Position numbers and translations under genes: made by a program. The notes beneath the pieces were generated by a model. The model was not told the DNA's origin. It ran no database searches and was given only the letters and a program-made list of their open reading frames with translations. Shown in pieces: positions 37,741-46,102 of a DNA stretch of 64,000 nt (its first letter is position 1; each line of letters opens with the position of its first letter). Location: assembly GCA_018263005.1 (NCBI GenBank), contig JADFDH010000005.1, positions 1-64,000 of the forward strand, in the 5' to 3' direction. The DNA comes from Methanobacterium sp. Lineage in GTDB: Archaea > Methanobacteriota > Methanobacteria > Methanobacteriales > Methanobacteriaceae.

Positions 37741-39243
37741 CTATTTAGAACTTATTGGAGCTTCTAAACCAGCCATTTTAACACCAGTCAGTGCTGAAGC
37801 CTCCATAGTCAAAGCCCTTAGATCATCTTTTTCCAGTTTAAGAACATCGGTATTACCAGCCTGCTGGGTTAACATCACTGCTTCTTCGGTCATGGCCTCT
37901 ATATAACGAGCCACTCTCTTCCCACCTTCCAAATAATCCAAACGCCTTCTAAGCTGCGGATTCTGGGTGGCAATACCCTTTCTACAGGTTCCAGCATAGC
38001 ACATCTGACAAACCCGACAACCAATAGAAATTAGAGCAGAAGTAGCGATATAAACAGCATCAGCACCTAAAGCTATGGCTTTGGCCACATCTGCACCGCT
38101 TCTAATTCCTCCTCCAGCAACTAGATTTACTTTATCACGTAAATTAATATGTTTAAGAGCTTCATCAGCTTCAACAATGGCAGAAATTGTAGGCACACCT
38201 GAATGCTCAGTGACTACATCTGGACCGGCACCAGTACCTCCCTGCATACCATCCACCACTATGATATCAGCACCAGCTTTAGCTGCGATCTTCACATCGT
38301 CACTAACCCTACCAGAAGTAAATTTAACGATTATAGGAACTTTCCAATCACTGATCTCCCTTAATTGGGATATTTTCATACTAAGATCCTCTGGGCCTAC
38401 AATATCCATATGTCTGGCTGGGCTCAGAGCATCAGTTCCCTCTGGTATCATACGGATACGTGATACGTCAGCAGTTACCTTCTCACCTAGAAGATGTCCT
38501 CCCATACCTGATTTAGCCCCCTGACCGATTTTGATCTCTATGGCATCGGCATTATTTAGATAATTAGCTGAAACACCGAAACGACCAGAAGCATATTGGG
38601 CTATGAGTTTAGAAGCATATCTCCTTTCTTCAGGGAGCATACCTCCTTCTCCAGTATTTGTAGCTGTACCGGCCAGAGTAGCTCCCATTGCCAGGGCTAT
38701 TTTCGCTTCTTTACTCAGAGCACCGAAGGACATAGCAGCTATCATGATGGGTGTGTCTAATACTAAGGGATTTTCTGCGTATCTTGAACCTAAAACCACC
38801 CGGGTATTACAGGGTTCCCTGTATTTATCTATAGGTGGTCTTGATACTTGTGCTGGTACGATGACCAGGTCGTCGAATGTTGGAACTACCCTGGTGGCTC
38901 CACAGCCCCTTACTTTATAGGAGCCGGACGCTGATTTTCTTTCTATTTCCACCATATCTGCGAAGGACCATACATTTCTACGATCTTCAGGGACTGCATT
39001 CACCTCAATAGCATTATTAGGGCACATTTCCTCACAAATTCTGCAACCCACACAATTTTCATGGTGAAGAGGGTATGGTTCGTCGTTTATGATCTCGTAA
39101 ACTTCATGGGGACAGTTATTAAGGCAGGAGTAACAGTTCTGACATAGTTGTTCATCCCGATTATCGCACATGTACCAGCAGCAACCTGGTCTGTCGAAGT
39201 TTCTCTTGCACATTTCCTGGTTTCTTTCTATTTTAAATGGCAA
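37741..39243 (-). CDS. Glutamate synthase synthase-domain protein (Fe-S/FMN)
   Basis: A 500-residue archaeal glutamate synthase core. The N-terminal 90 residues hold two ferredoxin clusters, CQNCYSCLNNCP and CVGCRICEEMCP. The FMN-binding TIM barrel follows: MSFGALSKEAKIALAMGA, TNTGEGGMLPEE, KIGQGAKSGMGGHL, VDGMQGGTGAGP and the 3Fe-4S loop CRVCQMCYAGTCRKGIATQNP. It makes glutamate from 2-oxoglutarate and ammonia channelled from the glutaminase subunit. It is the last gene of the pdxT-glt operon, 16 bases after the FrhB-like gene, and starts behind AAGGAGG. Confidence 0.95.
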   Translation of the reverse strand: MPFKIERNQEMCKRNFDRPGCCWYMCDNRDEQLCQNCYSCLNNCPHEVYEIINDEPYPLHHENCVGCRICEEMCPNNAIEVNAVPEDRRNVWSFADMVEIERKSASGSYKVRGCGATRVVPTFDDLVIVPAQVSRPPIDKYREPCNTRVVLGSRYAENPLVLDTPIMIAAMSFGALSKEAKIALAMGATLAGTATNTGEGGMLPEERRYASKLIAQYASGRFGVSANYLNNADAIEIKIGQGAKSGMGGHLLGEKVTADVSRIRMIPEGTDALSPARHMDIVGPEDLSMKISQLREISDWKVPIIVKFTSGRVSDDVKIAAKAGADIIVVDGMQGGTGAGPDVVTEHSGVPTISAIVEADEALKHINLRDKVNLVAGGGIRSGADVAKAIALGADAVYIATSALISIGCRVCQMCYAGTCRKGIATQNPQLRRRLDYLEGGKRVARYIEAMTEEAVMLTQQAGNTDVLKLEKDDLRALTMEASALTGVKMAGLEAPISSK

Positions 39244-39259
39244 ATTTATTCCTCCTTAT

Positions 39260-40375
39260 TTAATGGGTCTCCCTAGTTCTGCTATTTTTATAAGATTTTA
39301 ATGATTTAAAAATGGGTGTTGCAGAATACTTTGTACCAGATGCACTTAAAACGTCGGCAACATTATTGGTAATCTTTGCATCGGGTTTCCAGGGGTGATC
39401 TCTATTTTTATCCACCACTAGAACCTGATCAACTGTCTTTTCTGTAAGAGCGTAATTTAAGAGTGCGGTGGCTACTCCTCCGTCTTGTCCTTTGATCATA
39501 GGTGCTTGGGCAGATACTATTTTTAGGTAATTACCCAACGGTTTCTTATCTGCATCTATGTTAGATTCCTTTTCAGGTATGTAAGTACGGGGACAGGTAA
39601 TATAACAGCTGTTACATCCTTCCGGACATTTTCCCTTTATTTGTGGTTTTCTATCTTCTATGGTTATGATATCTTCTGGACAGGCCAGTAAACATGCTCC
39701 GCAAAGTACACAGGAACCTACATCAATTACATCTCCTTTAAGATCCTCGAACTGACAATATCGTACTTCTTCTTCGAAAATATCCTGAGGAATGTGTCTG
39801 CGGTAAAGAACTGGTCTTCCAATATGTTCCCTTTTCATTATTTCCTTTTTATTTTCTTTTTTCTTCTTGTTTCCCAGTTTTTCAATGATCTGCAGGCCGG
39901 AATCTGATAAAGGTTTGGTAATTATATAATTATCTTTTTCAGCGTTTTCCAACAACTTTAAACCTTTTTCTGTGCGTACTATGACAGTAGACCATCCTTC
40001 AGGAGAGCCAACTGAACCTACTGATATATCTGACATTTCTGAAGTGAAATCCATGCATATTTGGCAGTTTTTACGCATGCAGCTTTTGGCTTCTTTTAAA
40101 GGAATCTTAACCAACCGGTCTTCTGTAAGATAAAACCACATGTAGTTTTTTTCCACTCTACATTCATTTACGTCCTTCATATCTACATCATATTTCTCCA
40201 GAAGTTTTTTCATATATGAATAGGAGAAATTTTCCATGCAGAATAGTCCTATTTTTAGATCCAGTGTGGTATCACCAAGACAATCAGAAAAATTATCTAT
40301 TTTATCAGCAGCCACTAAATGGCAAGGTGTTCCTATGATGGCTACATTTTCTGTTTTTTGAATGTTATTTTCCAT
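39260..40375 (-). CDS. FrhB-like F420/Fe-S subunit of glutamate synthase, domains permuted
   Basis: A 371-residue protein. Residues 10-150 match the C-terminal half of F420-hydrogenase/dehydrogenase beta subunits: NVAIIGTPCHLVAADK, KIGLFCMENF, CMRKNCQICMDF and DISVGSVGSPEGWSTVIVRT. Residues 222-261 form two 4Fe-4S motifs (CVLCGACLLACP; CPEGCNSCYITCP). Residues 284-358 match the N-terminal FrhB half: QDGGVATALLNYAL, and SGTKYSATPIF. Normal order is N-half then C-half, so this is a circular permutation. FrhB proteins bind FAD and F420, so it probably passes electrons from F420H2 to the synthase; that is inference from context. Confidence 0.88.
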   Translation of the reverse strand: MENNIQKTENVAIIGTPCHLVAADKIDNFSDCLGDTTLDLKIGLFCMENFSYSYMKKLLEKYDVDMKDVNECRVEKNYMWFYLTEDRLVKIPLKEAKSCMRKNCQICMDFTSEMSDISVGSVGSPEGWSTVIVRTEKGLKLLENAEKDNYIITKPLSDSGLQIIEKLGNKKKKENKKEIMKREHIGRPVLYRRHIPQDIFEEEVRYCQFEDLKGDVIDVGSCVLCGACLLACPEDIITIEDRKPQIKGKCPEGCNSCYITCPRTYIPEKESNIDADKKPLGNYLKIVSAQAPMIKGQDGGVATALLNYALTEKTVDQVLVVDKNRDHPWKPDAKITNNVADVLSASGTKYSATPIFKSLKSYKNSRTRETH

Positions 40376-40387
40376 ATCATCAATCCT

Positions 40388-41077
40388 TCATCCTTCTTCT
40401 GATTCTTTACCATAGAATGGTCTTTTGCTTCTTGGAATAATTTTTTTGAAGTCTTTATAATCAGTATCGGTTAAATCAAATCCCTGGGAGTTTAAGATTT
40501 CTTTGAGTTCTTTCTCGTCTTCTTCATTGATTTCTTCGATTTTAGCATTCTTTCCGAGGCTTTTAATTTTGCCTTTAACATATATTGCTCCCCTTATTAT
40601 GGATTCACCTGCATCGTCAGATATATTTCCCAGGACGATGATACGACCTCCCATCATGAAAAGTCCGCTCATGAATCCGGAGTTTCCCCCAATAATAATA
40701 TTACCCTCTTTCATTATTTCCCCTGTTCTGGAGCCGGCGTCTCTTTTAACCACCACTGTACCACCGTATATGCCCTGTCCAACTCCGTCACCTGCTGATC
40801 CATCGATTATAAGTTCTCCTTCGGTCATATTATCGCCGGGAAACCATCCGGCGTTACCGTTTATATGTATTTTTGCTCCATGGATCATGGTTCCGGCGAA
40901 GTATCCTGCTGAACCGTCTATTAAAACTTCTATTGGTTCTGTTAGTCCTGCGGCTATATAATGCATGGCGTTGGGGTTTTTAATGATGATTTTATCATTT
41001 TTTTTGGCGGATTTTTTTATTTCCTGGTTAACTTCTCTGGGGGTTTTATTATGGGCGTCAATTATATATTCCTGCAT
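40388..41077 (-). CDS. Glutamate synthase GXGXG-domain protein
   Basis: A 229-residue right-handed beta-helix protein equivalent to the C-terminal (domain 3) part of bacterial GltB. Repeats of G-x-x-x-G are plain: AAGLTEPIEVLIDGSAGYFAG, GNAGWFPGDNMTEGELIIDG, GDGVGQGIYGG and GGNSGFMSGLFMMGG. It has no known active site and holds the domains together. The gene lies between the glutaminase and FrhB-like genes in the same operon. The fold is also seen in formylmethanofuran dehydrogenase FwdC, but context supports glutamate synthase. Confidence 0.9.
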   Translation of the reverse strand: MQEYIIDAHNKTPREVNQEIKKSAKKNDKIIIKNPNAMHYIAAGLTEPIEVLIDGSAGYFAGTMIHGAKIHINGNAGWFPGDNMTEGELIIDGSAGDGVGQGIYGGTVVVKRDAGSRTGEIMKEGNIIIGGNSGFMSGLFMMGGRIIVLGNISDDAGESIIRGAIYVKGKIKSLGKNAKIEEINEEDEKELKEILNSQGFDLTDTDYKDFKKIIPRSKRPFYGKESEEG

Positions 41078-41150
41078 AAAAATCTCCTTTATGTCTTTTT
41101 TTTGGGGATTAAAATTTTATTTTTAGTGGTTTTTTAAATTTTACCTATTT

Positions 41151-42068
41151 TTAGATGGTATAAGCCCTTGCTTCTCCTGGTGAGATTTGTTCAATATCAT
41201 GGGTGTCCAATACTTCTCTTAGAGCTACTTCCTCGGATGCTATTGCAAATAATTCATCATTTTCTGCCAGAACGCCAGGTCTTAGTCCTAACTGGTCTTT
41301 GGCAATTCCAACTCCGTTGGGGGTGCCTACTATATATGAATATGGTCCGTCCATATCCTTCACTGATTGTTCTAGGGCTTCTTCTAGTTTGTAGCCTTCA
41401 TTCAGTTTATCGGCAATGTAATGGACGATACACTCCGTATCATTTGTGGTTTCGAATATATGTCCTTTCCTTTCCAGTGGGTCTCTTATTTTCCAGTAAT
41501 TGGTTATCTGACCATTATGCACCACTGTTATATCGGGAATTATATAACTTTGAAATGGGTGGGCGTGGTAACGATCTACTATACTTTCTGTGGAGAATCT
41601 AGTGTGTCCGATGGCATGGGTTCCCATTTTATCCTGGGTATCGTATCTGGCTGCTATGTCTTTAACCAGCCCTACATCCTTTATCATTTCAAATGAATGA
41701 CTTCCATTAAGTACTATGACATCATCAATTTTGTCAATTCTCATTATGAGAGGTTTTAACTCGGAAAATGAGTTCAGAGACACTTTGCATCGGTAGATTA
41801 TAAAATTTTCCACTGAGGGTATTATCTCTTCTTTCTCTATTGGGGTGATTAAATTTACAGTGTTTTTAACTTCTTCTAATAGGCCTGGTGATTCTTTAAT
41901 TTCTATGTTTAACAGGTACTCGTTTTTTGAAAGTCCAAGGCCTCCATATATGGCGAACCCTGCTGAATCTGGCCCTCTGTGTTGTAGGGCGTCCAGCATT
42001 TTGGTTAGGGCGTCTCCTACAGGATGAATTTTACCATCTTTATATACCACTCCTGCTATTCCACACAA
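41151..42068 (-). CDS. Glutamate synthase glutaminase-domain protein (class II GATase)
   Basis: A 305-residue Ntn-type amidotransferase that hydrolyses glutamine. The mature nucleophile is Cys2 in MCGIAGVVYKDG; LQHRGPDSAG, HTRFSTESIVDRYHAHPF and VHNGQITNY contain the conserved Arg, His and Asn/Gly residues; DTECIVHYI follows. It matches the GltB N-terminal domain as a stand-alone protein. Its start overlaps the pdxT 3' end by 13 bases, so the pair is translationally coupled. Confidence 0.92.
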   Translation of the reverse strand: MCGIAGVVYKDGKIHPVGDALTKMLDALQHRGPDSAGFAIYGGLGLSKNEYLLNIEIKESPGLLEEVKNTVNLITPIEKEEIIPSVENFIIYRCKVSLNSFSELKPLIMRIDKIDDVIVLNGSHSFEMIKDVGLVKDIAARYDTQDKMGTHAIGHTRFSTESIVDRYHAHPFQSYIIPDITVVHNGQITNYWKIRDPLERKGHIFETTNDTECIVHYIADKLNEGYKLEEALEQSVKDMDGPYSYIVGTPNGVGIAKDQLGLRPGVLAENDELFAIASEEVALREVLDTHDIEQISPGEARAYTI

Positions 42069-42637
42069 TTTAAAACCTCCTTAATAAAATATTCATGAAT
42101 TCTAGTATCTTTGGTTAGTTCAGGGTGAAATGCGGTGGCTAGGCAATTTCCTTCCCGAACAGCCACTATTCTATCATTAACTCTGGCCAGTATTTCTGTT
42201 TTATCTCCTACTGAATGGGCATAAGGGGCTCTGATGAAAATTCCAGGGAATTTATCTCCTAATATCTCAATTTCTTTTTCAAAGGAAAGCTTCTGTCCAC
42301 CAAATCCGTTCCGTTTAACATTCATGTCAATTAAACCAATTAAGGGCTGCTGATAATCAGTTTTTCTCCCGACAATTATCATTCCTGCACAGGTACCCCA
42401 TACTGCTATGTTATTTTCTCGTATAACTTGGTCGATTCCTTCTTCTTTTATTAATTTTCCAATTACAGTGCTTTCTCCACCAGATATTATTATACCATTA
42501 CACTTGGAAACTTCTTCAGCTGTTTCTACTTTCAATGTTTTAGCTTGGATCTTAATTTTGGCCATTGCTTTGTTGGTGGCATCCAGGTGTTCTTGGACAT
42601 CTCCCTGTAGATTCAATATTCCTATTTTTATCATCAC
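42056..42637 (-). CDS. pdxT: Pyridoxal 5'-phosphate synthase glutaminase subunit PdxT
   Basis: A 193-residue class I glutaminase that supplies ammonia to PdxS. MIKIGILNLQGDVQEHLDA is the family N terminus; IIISGGESTVIGKL (oxyanion), VWGTCAGMIIVG (catalytic Cys), RNGFGGQ and the AFHPEL His-Glu dyad are all present. It heads the glutamate synthase operon directly behind the NrpR-like operator, so its expression should rise when nitrogen is short. An ATG one codon downstream of 42637 is an alternative start. Confidence 0.95.
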   Translation of the reverse strand: MMIKIGILNLQGDVQEHLDATNKAMAKIKIQAKTLKVETAEEVSKCNGIIISGGESTVIGKLIKEEGIDQVIRENNIAVWGTCAGMIIVGRKTDYQQPLIGLIDMNVKRNGFGGQKLSFEKEIEILGDKFPGIFIRAPYAHSVGDKTEILARVNDRIVAVREGNCLATAFHPELTKDTRIHEYFIKEVLNCVE

Positions 42638-42689
42638 GGACTTTCCTTTTTGAGCCAGTATTATTTATTATCTGATATTATCAACAAGA

Positions 42690-42720
42690 ACATATATAAA
42701 GTTAACGGAAATATGTTTCC
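42690..42720 (-). promoter_or_regulatory. NrpR-like operator and TATA, pdxT-glt operon
   Basis: GGAAATATGTTTCC at 42707-42720 is a GGAA-N6-TTCC site, extended to CGGAAATATGTTTCCG. On the minus strand it sits immediately upstream of GTTAACTTTATATATG (42690-42705), a BRE/TATA element about 50 bases before the pdxT start. Here the operator covers the BRE side, unlike the amt sites that cover the start of transcription. Confidence 0.75.
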
Positions 42721-42809
42721 GACAAACAAATTTTTTGAAATAAATTTTTAAAAACAATCTTTTTTTATACAATGTTCAAAATCAAGTGCTTAAAACAATG
42801 TATAACTGA

Positions 42810-42836
42810 ACAAATATATAAAGCTAACGTATGAAA
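42810..42836 (-). promoter_or_regulatory. Second promoter-like copy upstream of pdxT
   Basis: CAAATATATAAAGCTAACGTATG closely repeats the pdxT promoter motif CATATATAAAGTTAACGGAAATATG 120 bases further upstream but lacks GGAA-N6-TTCC. It could be a constitutive second promoter, or the decayed copy of a duplication. Confidence 0.35.
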
Positions 42837-42894
42837 AATTTCATAAAAACATTAAAAAATAGAAATAAAAAAATAAAAAAATTAATAAAAAAAT

Positions 42895-43839
42895 TTACAA
42901 ATTCTTCATTACTTCTTCAGTTTTCTTTTTAACAACTTTAGCAGCATTTAATAAAGCTTTTGTCTCATTATCATTCATTTTTATGGGAATTATTCTTTCT
43001 ATCCCATTTATACCTAATTTAACAGGTACTCCGAGACAAACATCTTTGATGTCTTCTATTTCGCCATCTAGATAAGCGCTGACCGTTAAAATTCTCTTTT
43101 CATCCTTTAAAACAGTACTTATTATATTGGCAATAGCATAAGCAGGCCCAAACTCAGTGGAACCTTTTTTATTAATTACATAACTACCGGCATTTATTAC
43201 CTTTTTTACCATTCCCTCAATGTCTATCGTTCCACCTAAAGCATAATTCTTAAGTAAAATACCTCCAATAGATGTGGAGCTAACTAAAGGAACCATGTGA
43301 TCTCCATGTTCCCCTATAACCCTGGTATGTATCTCACTTACGTGTATGTTGAAATGTTTAGCCAGCATATTCCTCAGTCGAAGAGAATCAAGGTGATTTC
43401 CCAAGCCAAAAACTTTATTTTTATCGAAACCAGATGCTTTTAAAGCCACATAGGTCATAACATCAACAGGATTTGACACAACCAGTATTATAGAATTAGG
43501 CGAATATTCAGCTATTAAACTGGAATATTCGGCAACTATTCTGGCATTGGGGACGGCTATTTCCATTCTGGACATACCAGTTTTACGAGGTACACCGGCT
43601 GTAATAACTACAATGTCAGAATCTTGCAGGTCTTCCATATCACATGAGGAAGTTATAGAAATACGAATATCTTTAGCGGCCATGGCATCATACATATCCA
43701 AAGACTCACCTTGTATTTTTGCCAGACTTTCTTCTCGAGATAATAATACCAGTTTACTTACCATATTCTCCTCAGCAAGACAAAATGCAGCGGCTCTTCC
43801 CACTCTGCCTGAGGCACCAATTACACTGACTTTGATGAT
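42895..43839 (-). CDS. mdh: Malate/lactate-type dehydrogenase, non-canonical start
   Basis: NAD(P)-dependent oxidoreductase interconverting malate and oxaloacetate in the incomplete reductive TCA pathway. The Rossmann motif KVSVIGASGRVGRAAAFC, VVITAGVPRKTGMSRMEI, VVSNPVDVMTYVA and the catalytic H in HTRVIGEHGDHMVPL are seen. No ATG, GTG or TTG lies between the in-frame TGA (43849-43851) and the Rossmann loop; the only start-position codons are ATC ATC (43839-43834) behind AAGGTGAT. The first GTG (43803) would delete the dinucleotide-binding loop. I place the start at ATC, giving about 314 residues. Confidence 0.88.
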   Translation of the reverse strand: MIKVSVIGASGRVGRAAAFCLAEENMVSKLVLLSREESLAKIQGESLDMYDAMAAKDIRISITSSCDMEDLQDSDIVVITAGVPRKTGMSRMEIAVPNARIVAEYSSLIAEYSPNSIILVVSNPVDVMTYVALKASGFDKNKVFGLGNHLDSLRLRNMLAKHFNIHVSEIHTRVIGEHGDHMVPLVSSTSIGGILLKNYALGGTIDIEGMVKKVINAGSYVINKKGSTEFGPAYAIANIISTVLKDEKRILTVSAYLDGEIEDIKDVCLGVPVKLGINGIERIIPIKMNDNETKALLNAAKVVKKKTEEVMKNL

Positions 43840-44029
43840 ATCACCTTCTCAGATTTAATATTAGAATAAAAAATTATTCCATGAAAAGGAATTAAAGAAC
43901 TTCAATTTATTATTGCATATTCTAGATAATAAATTATTTGCTTTTCTCTCTTTAAAAAAATAATAAAATAAAATAAGTAGATTGGACTTATTTTTACAAA
44001 TAATAAACACAATGTAAGGTTAATATGAA

Positions 44030-44599
44030 TTAATCTAATTTACCCCAACTTTTCAGGTATTTTTCTGCTGTTTTTCTCACATAACTGCTTTTATCATCTA
44101 ATGCCTTTTTTAATGGTTCTACAGCCCTTTCATCATTGATATTACCTAATGACCAGGCGGCACCACTTCTTACAAACCCGCTATCATCTTCTAATGCATC
44201 TATTAAAGGCACTACTGCTTCATTATTTCCTATTCGTCCTAAAGCCCATGCAACTCCCCCTCTAACTCTCCAATCAGGATCTTTGAGTTCCTTGATTAAG
44301 GGTTGAGTTGCGGAATCTCCCATTTTACTGAGAGCACCAGAGGTCTCACGACGAACCCATTTATTATCGTCTTTTAAGTTACCAATCAGTGGTTCTATAG
44401 CTCTTATATCACCAATTTCTCCTAAAACTCTGGCCGAATATCTTCTGATATTTTTATTAGGATTATTTAATGCATCGATTAGAAGTTCAACCGCAGGCTC
44501 ACCCATTTCTTCCAATAATTCTGAAGCCTGTACTCTGACCAGTTCATCATCATCTTCTAAAGTCTGAATCAACCTTTTAATATTATCTTGCCTTTCCAT
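44030..44599 (-). CDS. HEAT-repeat protein
   Basis: About 189 residues made of roughly six HEAT/PBS-lyase-like repeats of about 31 residues, each with the pattern D-x-VR-x-x-A-x-x-LG-x-I/MG and AVxPLIxAL (for example DWRVRGGVAWALGRIGNNEA). Such solenoids are protein-binding scaffolds; no catalytic site is expected. GGAG within the first codons of an ATG at 44614 makes the ATG at 44599 the better start. It stands between mdh and a divergent isocitrate/isopropylmalate dehydrogenase gene. Confidence 0.88.
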   Translation of the reverse strand: MERQDNIKRLIQTLEDDDELVRVQASELLEEMGEPAVELLIDALNNPNKNIRRYSARVLGEIGDIRAIEPLIGNLKDDNKWVRRETSGALSKMGDSATQPLIKELKDPDWRVRGGVAWALGRIGNNEAVVPLIDALEDDSGFVRSGAAWSLGNINDERAVEPLKKALDDKSSYVRKTAEKYLKSWGKLD

Positions 44600-44809
44600 T
44601 TTCAATTTCTCCATTTTTTGTTGTATAAAATGGGATAATTCGAGTTATGTTATTTTATTTAGATACAATTTACTAAGAGTAAATACATATTATAATCTTT
44701 CTTAGCCATATACTTATCCAATTATTAAAAAAAACAAAAACAAGGTTTTTATGTATAAAAAATGATATTAGTCTGTTTTTTATAATAAAATCTATAATCA
44801 GGGATTATT

Positions 44810-45808
44810 ATGTATAAATTAACCATTATACCTGGAGATGGGATTGGACAGGAAGTAATGTATGCTGCCCTTCAAGTATTAGACTGTTTAAATATTGAAT
44901 TTAATTATACAGAAGCCTATGCTGGAAATGAATGTTATAAACGGACAGGATCCACTATCCCTCAAGAAACCATAAAACTAGCCCGTAAAGCTGATGCAGT
45001 ACTTTTTGGGGCGGTTACCACCGTACCCGGCCAAAAAAGTGCCATAATAACCTTGAGAAAAGCCCTGGATTTATATGCTAACATCAGGCCTATTAAATCA
45101 TATTCTGGAGTGAGAAGTTTATATAATGATCTGGATCTGGTCATCATCAGAGAAAACACAGAAGGTCTTTATTCTGGCATAGAAGAGGAAACTAAAGATG
45201 GAGCAACAGCTTTACGAGTTATAACCACCAAAGCGTCCCAAAGGATTTCTAAGTTTGCATTTGAACATGCTAAAAAAAACGAACGAAGTAAAGTGACAGC
45301 AGTTCACAAAGCTAATGTATTAAAATTAAGTGATGGGCTATTCAAACGTATATTTTATGAAATAGCTGGAAATTATCCTGATATTGAAGCAGATGATAAA
45401 TATGTGGATGCCATGGCCATGTTCTTATTGACTAAACCCCAGGAATTTGATTGTATAGTAACTACAAATCTATTCGGTGATATATTATCAGATGAAGGCG
45501 CTGGGCTCGTCGGAGGTTTAGGATTAGCTCCATCAGCCAATATAGGGAATAAAAACGGGTTATTCGAACCAGTTCATGGATCAGGGCCGGATATAGCAGG
45601 TAAAGGTATATCAAATCCATCAGCAATGATTTTATCTGCTGTAATGTTATTAAAATATCTTCACGAGGAAGAAGAAGCTTTAAAATTGGAAAAAGCACTT
45701 ATAGAAGTTTTAAATGAAGGGAAGAAAATCACACCAGACTTGGGAGGTAACTTTAAAACTGAAGATATGACCCAGGAAATAATAAGAAAACTGAAATCCA
45801 TGAAATAA
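44810..45808 (+). CDS. Isopropylmalate/homoisocitrate dehydrogenase family protein
   Basis: A 332-residue beta-decarboxylating dehydrogenase. It has IPGDGIGQEVM, the substrate-specificity loop ITLRKALDLYANIRPIKSY with the conserved Arg, IIRENTEGLYSG (family signature), TAVHKANVLKLSDGLF with the catalytic Lys, the metal-binding NLFGDILSDEGAGLVGGLG and PVHGSGPDIAGKGISNP. In methanogens the family includes LeuB and AksF, the latter extending 2-oxoacids for coenzyme B. Assigning one of the two needs a tree; AksF or isocitrate activity is possible. Confidence 0.88.
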   Translation: MYKLTIIPGDGIGQEVMYAALQVLDCLNIEFNYTEAYAGNECYKRTGSTIPQETIKLARKADAVLFGAVTTVPGQKSAIITLRKALDLYANIRPIKSYSGVRSLYNDLDLVIIRENTEGLYSGIEEETKDGATALRVITTKASQRISKFAFEHAKKNERSKVTAVHKANVLKLSDGLFKRIFYEIAGNYPDIEADDKYVDAMAMFLLTKPQEFDCIVTTNLFGDILSDEGAGLVGGLGLAPSANIGNKNGLFEPVHGSGPDIAGKGISNPSAMILSAVMLLKYLHEEEEALKLEKALIEVLNEGKKITPDLGGNFKTEDMTQEIIRKLKSMK

Positions 45809-46102
45809 CAATTTCAAGGTAGTTTATTTTGAATTATATTTTTTATAAAACTATAATAGTTCAACAGATATTTTATTTCTAATTAATTGGATAAATTCTA
45901 ATTCTATATAGTAATTGATATCCTAAATGGTTAAAACATAAATTTATATTGTATACTTTAAACATAATTTATACTGGATATTCTTATAGATAGCCTAAAG
46001 CTAGTAAAATCAGTTTAAATAAATATTACAAATTTTAAAGATTTAATAAATTCAGCTTTTGGCTATTCTTAGATAAATTTTGCAAAATTGGAGGTGTATT
46101 TG
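45809..46102. promoter_or_regulatory. Upstream region of FBP aldolase/phosphatase gene
   Basis: About 290 AT-rich bases. TTTAAATAAATATTAC at 46013-46028 and TTTATATTGTATAC at 45942-45957 are TATA-like. GGAGGTG at 46090-46096 is the ribosome-binding site of the next gene. I see no palindrome that would point to a specific regulator. Confidence 0.4.

Noticed and set aside
38075..38524. Long plus-strand frame opposite the glutamate synthase gene
   Set aside because: It is antisense to a gene with complete Fe-S and FMN motifs, and its translation is low-complexity Ala/Ser/Pro-rich, a shadow of the real codon usage.
40503..40961. Plus-strand frame opposite the GXGXG-domain gene
   Set aside because: Antisense shadow; the minus strand encodes the regular glycine repeats and fits the operon.
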